Source: Patescibacteria group bacterium | Lineage (GTDB): Bacteria > Patescibacteriota > Patescibacteriia > UBA1558 > GWA2-36-10 | Length of the DNA: 6,462 nucleotides | Assembly (NCBI GenBank): GCA_030917205.1 | Contig: JAUPVE010000039.1 | Span: 1-6,462, forward strand | Direction: 5' to 3' | Shown: piece by piece, positions 4,039 through 6,462 of the stretch | Layout: each line of letters starts with the position of its first letter | Position numbering within the stretch: the stretch's first letter is position 1 | The notes under the pieces: model-generated | The model's database searches: none | The model's input: the letters and a program-made list of their open reading frames with translations, nothing else | Told to the model about the DNA's origin: nothing | Made by a program: the position numbers and the translations under genes

Positions 4039-5394
4039 ATGTCAAAAATAACACTTACATCCTATGGCGCCACCCAGGAAGTCACTGGCTCCTGTCACCT
4101 ACTCAATGTAGATGGCTTTCGCTTGTTGATTGACTGCGGACTATATCAAGGCGACCTCAATAATTATTTCAAAAATTGGGAAGAGTTTGGTTTCTCAGCT
4201 AAAAATATTAATGCGGTCATTTTGACTCATGCCCACCTAGATCATTGTGGTCGTCTACCCAAGCTCATCAAAGAAGGTTTCCAAGGAAAAATATATACTA
4301 CTCCTCCGACAGCCAAGCTAGTAGAAATAGTCCTAGCTGACAATCTGAAAATCATGTCTGAAAAAATTGCTCACAGTAAATATCAACCTCTCTATAGTGC
4401 TGCTGACTTATCCAACACCAACAAAAAATTCCTACCAGTTGAATATGGTCAAAATTTTAAAATCAATGACAATATTTCCTTCACCCTCCACCAAGCTGGA
4501 CACATCTTGGGTGCAGCCATAGTCAAGCTAAAAATATTTGGCAAGACTATCATCTTCACTGGCGACATTGGCAGTGAAAATATGCCTCTAGTCAAAGACA
4601 TAGAATACTTTGACCAAGCTGACTACGTCATCATGGAAAGTACCTATGGTGATAGACTGCACGCTCAAGTCAAGAACCGTGACGCTGTCCTCATCCAGGC
4701 CATCCAGCGCGTCACTGCTCAAAACTCGACTCTAGTCATGTCAGAGTTTGCCATTGAGAGGGCTCAAGATATTTTGAAAGTCCTGAATGACTACTACGAA
4801 AAACACCTCGACTTCCGCGTACCAGTCTACCTCGATAGCCCCATGGCTGATGTGGTCACCAAAGTCTACAAAAAATATACTAGCTATTTCAATGACGCAG
4901 TCCAAGATTCGTTGAAACGCGACCGTGATATTTTTGATTTTCCCCACCTGAAAATAACTTCTGAATCCAGATTTTCCAAAAACATCAATACTGCTCAGCC
5001 ACCAAAAATTATCCTGGCAGGCTCAGGCATGGCCGATGGCGGTCGCATCATCCATCACCTGGCGCAATACGCTTCTGACCCAAAAAATTATATTTTATTT
5101 ATGGGCTTCCAAGTACCTGGTACTTTAGGCCATCGTTTTACTAGTGGCGCTTTTGACTTTAGCTACTTGGGTAGAAAGGTGCCAATTCACTGTGCAGTTG
5201 ATCAAATCGATGGCTTCTCAGCTCACGCTGACCAAGCTGGCCTGATGAAGTGGGTCGGTCATTTCCAAAACCAGCCAAAAATATTCTTAGTCCATGGCAA
5301 TCCAGAGGCTATGACTGTCCTAGCCCAAAAAATAAATAATGAACTCAAGTTAAAAGCTGATATTTTGCTCAGGCAAACTAGTGTGGAGCTATAA
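4039..5394 (+). CDS. MBL-fold beta-CASP ribonuclease (CPSF73/Ysh1-like), 451 aa
   Basis: All metallo-beta-lactamase motifs are present: D32 in LLIDCG, HAHLDH at 64-69, H155 in AGHILGA and D176 in FTGDIG. The beta-CASP part follows: E200 in MESTYGD, the FAIERAQDIL segment near 237-246, GSGMADGGRIIHHL at about 328-341, GFSAHAD with H396, and the VHGNPEAM motif with H419. Members are zinc-dependent RNA endo- and/or exonucleases in the cytoplasm; this one resembles the bacterial CPSF-like group rather than RNase J, which carries extra domains. Length is normal and no catalytic residue is missing. The start is 9 bases after the previous stop, without a Shine-Dalgarno. It probably acts in mRNA processing or decay, and might process the small RNAs at 195-750, but nothing in the sequence links them. 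Confidence 0.95.
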   Translation: MSKITLTSYGATQEVTGSCHLLNVDGFRLLIDCGLYQGDLNNYFKNWEEFGFSAKNINAVILTHAHLDHCGRLPKLIKEGFQGKIYTTPPTAKLVEIVLADNLKIMSEKIAHSKYQPLYSAADLSNTNKKFLPVEYGQNFKINDNISFTLHQAGHILGAAIVKLKIFGKTIIFTGDIGSENMPLVKDIEYFDQADYVIMESTYGDRLHAQVKNRDAVLIQAIQRVTAQNSTLVMSEFAIERAQDILKVLNDYYEKHLDFRVPVYLDSPMADVVTKVYKKYTSYFNDAVQDSLKRDRDIFDFPHLKITSESRFSKNINTAQPPKIILAGSGMADGGRIIHHLAQYASDPKNYILFMGFQVPGTLGHRFTSGAFDFSYLGRKVPIHCAVDQIDGFSAHADQAGLMKWVGHFQNQPKIFLVHGNPEAMTVLAQKINNELKLKADILLRQTSVEL

Positions 5395-5416
5395 ATCGAG
5401 CTCAGCTTGATAAAAC

Positions 5417-5450
5417 AAAAACCAGCCCTTCGCGAAGAGCTGGTTTTTTT
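5417..5450. terminator. Bidirectional intrinsic terminator
   Basis: AAAAACCAGC (5417-5426) pairs with GCTGGTTTTT (5439-5448). The loop can extend the stem as CTT/AAG around CGCG past a C-A mismatch. With T on the + strand side and A on the other, it can stop both the nuclease operon and the convergent gene whose stop codon lies at 5449-5451. Confidence 0.9.
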
Positions 5451-5682
5451 ATTGTCTTCTTTTGTTGAGTGGATTCTCCGGCTCAAACTCCTGCGTCTCA
5501 GTCTTTTTCTGCTCCAAAACTGGATACTTGATAGGGTCCAAGTCTCCCACATAAACTACTGGGTCAACCAAATCATGATCTGAGACTTTACGCTGAGCAG
5601 GCACCTTATTGGTTTGAGGCCTATTATTACGTGCATTACGTGGCCGGCGACCTTGTTCTTTTTTATGAAATATATTAGCCAT
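5449..5682 (-). CDS. Small hypothetical protein, 77 aa
   Basis: I do not recognise a family. The N-terminal 32 residues are strongly basic and Asn/Arg-rich (GRRPRNARNNRPQTNK) and look disordered. A more structured middle follows, containing VSDHDLVDPVVYVGDLDP. The end is acidic then basic, with no membrane segment or signal peptide. The basic half suggests nucleic-acid or ribosome binding, an inference from charge only. It is probably real: it fills the space between a shared terminator and the regulatory region of the next gene, has an ATG start, and overlaps no other convincing gene. It has no Shine-Dalgarno, like the large genes here, and I see no good promoter for it. Confidence 0.6.
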   Translation of the reverse strand: MANIFHKKEQGRRPRNARNNRPQTNKVPAQRKVSDHDLVDPVVYVGDLDPIKYPVLEQKKTETQEFEPENPLNKRRQ

Positions 5683-5751
5683 ATTTATTTACTATTTTTA
5701 TGCCCCTATACCTTAGCAAAAAAAGCTTAAAAACACAAATTTCATGGCTGT

Positions 5752-5780
5752 TTTACTTATCCACAAATATGGATTATAAT
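5752..5780 (+). promoter_or_regulatory. Candidate upstream promoter containing a perfect DnaA box
   Basis: TTTACT (5752-5757), a 17-base spacer and TATAAT (5775-5780) form a plausible promoter toward the ribonucleotide reductase gene. TTATCCACA (5757-5765), the consensus DnaA box, overlaps the last base of the -35 and runs into the spacer. DnaA control of ribonucleotide reductase transcription is known in E. coli (nrdAB); applying it here is inference. The rest of 5683-5751 is AT-rich with nothing I can assign. Confidence 0.45.
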
Positions 5781-5816
5781 AAAAAAACCTGAAAAAAATC
5801 AGCCAAAAATAAAAAT

Positions 5817-5846
5817 TTGTGAACCCTACATCTTGTGTGCTATAAT
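5817..5846 (+). promoter_or_regulatory. Main promoter of the ribonucleotide reductase gene
   Basis: TTGTGA (5817-5822, 4 of 6), an 18-base spacer and a perfect TATAAT (5841-5846) with an extended -10 TG at 5838-5839. The start is expected near 5853, giving an AT-rich leader of about 95 nt without a Shine-Dalgarno. The two NrdR-like boxes overlap this promoter on either side of the -10. Confidence 0.75.
5823..5838 (+). promoter_or_regulatory. NrdR box 1
   Basis: Read on the minus strand, ACACAAGATGTAGGGT matches the NrdR consensus ACACWATATATWGTGT, as I remember it, at 13 of 16 positions. It fills most of the -35/-10 spacer. NrdR is a repressor of ribonucleotide reductase genes that senses ATP/dATP through an ATP-cone. 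Confidence 0.72.
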
Positions 5847-5854
5847 ATTTTAGA

Positions 5855-5870
5855 CCACTACATGTTGTGT
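5855..5870 (+). promoter_or_regulatory. NrdR box 2
   Basis: Read on the minus strand, ACACAACATGTAGTGG matches the same consensus at 13 of 16. It lies exactly 32 bp from box 1, about three helical turns, the usual spacing for paired NrdR boxes, just downstream of the expected start site. The two boxes share CTACAT-TTGTGTG with one central difference. Confidence 0.75.
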
Positions 5871-5947
5871 GTGAAAGGCTGATATTATTTTTTTGTCTTT
5901 AAAAACTCAACATTTTTTATAAAAATAAACTTAAATATAAAAATCCC

Positions 5948-6462
5948 ATGCAAATCAAAAAAAGGCACGGTCACATCGAGGACCTCGATCTCCAAAAAAT
6001 CATCAATTCACTGCGTCAGGCTATCGTAGCCTCAGGCCTAGAGGATAACCCTCTAGCCGAGCGCTTTGCTGACCAAACCATGAAGTACCTCAAGGCTAGC
6101 TACCAAGACGATGAAATGATCACTTCTGATGATGTGCGTAGTGCCGTCAACATTGTCCTCCTCGAAAACAACCTACCTCAGGTAGCCAAGCTATACTTCC
6201 AAAAACGCGGTCAAAAGATCGACAATCAAGGCAAAATATTCCACAGCATGGCTAAAATAAAAAAAAGAGATGGCACTATGGTCGACTATGACAAAAACAA
6301 AGTCTTCCAAGCTATCAACAAAGCTGGTCAAGCTGCCAATGAATACGATGAATTAGAAGCCAAAAAGCTGACCGATATCGTCAACGCTGTGCTTGAGCAA
6401 AAATTTGATGGCCACGATACTCCGACTGTCGAGCAAATCCAAGATGTCATCGAAATCATCCT
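5948..6462 (+). CDS. Ribonucleotide reductase with tandem ATP-cones, N-terminal part (3' truncated)
   Basis: The frame is open from ATG 5948 to the window end (171 full codons). Residues 1-88 form one ATP-cone, starting KKRHGHIEDLDLQKIINSL and ending VAKLYFQKR. Residues about 99-171 form a second, starting KIKKRDGTMVDYDKNKVFQA and running to VEQIQDVIEIIL. ATP-cones bind ATP or dATP and switch overall reductase activity. The catalytic domain lies beyond the window, so class I, II or III cannot be decided; a vitamin B12-dependent or anaerobic class would suit the inferred lineage. NrdR itself is unlikely, since it has one cone after a zinc ribbon. The NrdR-like boxes upstream independently support a reductase. 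The start follows AAAATCCC, with no Shine-Dalgarno. Confidence 0.88.
   Translation, partial: MQIKKRHGHIEDLDLQKIINSLRQAIVASGLEDNPLAERFADQTMKYLKASYQDDEMITSDDVRSAVNIVLLENNLPQVAKLYFQKRGQKIDNQGKIFHSMAKIKKRDGTMVDYDKNKVFQAINKAGQAANEYDELEAKKLTDIVNAVLEQKFDGHDTPTVEQIQDVIEII

Overview
The window looks like chromosomal DNA of an AT-rich bacterium, most likely a Candidate Phyla Radiation (Patescibacteria) member. That is an inference from the gene set (a DUF2207 membrane protein, a single-anchor secreted-domain protein, a bacterial beta-CASP nuclease and a tandem-ATP-cone ribonucleotide reductase), from frequent lack of Shine-Dalgarno sequences, and from the base composition. No rRNA or marker gene fixes the taxon.

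Layout. 2-124 is the last 40 codons of an AhpC-type peroxiredoxin, followed by an elaborate branched terminator or intergenic repeat (127-193). From 195 to about 1356 there is no conventional gene. Instead there are five short transcription units on the + strand, each with its own TTGACA-type promoter and its own intrinsic terminator. Units 1 and 2 are tandem copies (207-bp period) of one structured RNA, supported by compensatory base-pair changes. Unit 3 is an unrelated three-hairpin RNA. Units 4 and 5 each encode a small protein (58 and 42 aa) with one predicted membrane segment and a Shine-Dalgarno lying in a leader hairpin. The transcribed parts are clearly more GC-rich than the promoters and the neighbouring genes.

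1388-3136 (minus) is a 582-aa DUF2207 membrane protein with a glycine-rich tail. Divergent from it, 3226-4029 and 4039-5394 (plus) form a probable two-gene operon: an uncharacterised anchored extracytoplasmic protein and an MBL-fold beta-CASP ribonuclease. A bidirectional terminator at about 5417-5450 separates these from a convergent 77-aa hypothetical gene (5449-5682, minus).

5683-5947 is a regulatory region with a perfect DnaA box inside one candidate promoter, and a second extended -10 promoter flanked by two NrdR-box-like sites 32 bp apart. It drives the ribonucleotide reductase gene that begins at 5948 and runs off the window with two N-terminal ATP-cones. NrdR and ATP-cones are separate layers of nucleotide sensing, so this end of the window is a coherent dNTP-supply control module.

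The best candidate for something undescribed is the 195-1356 array, above all the paired structured RNAs of units 1 and 2.
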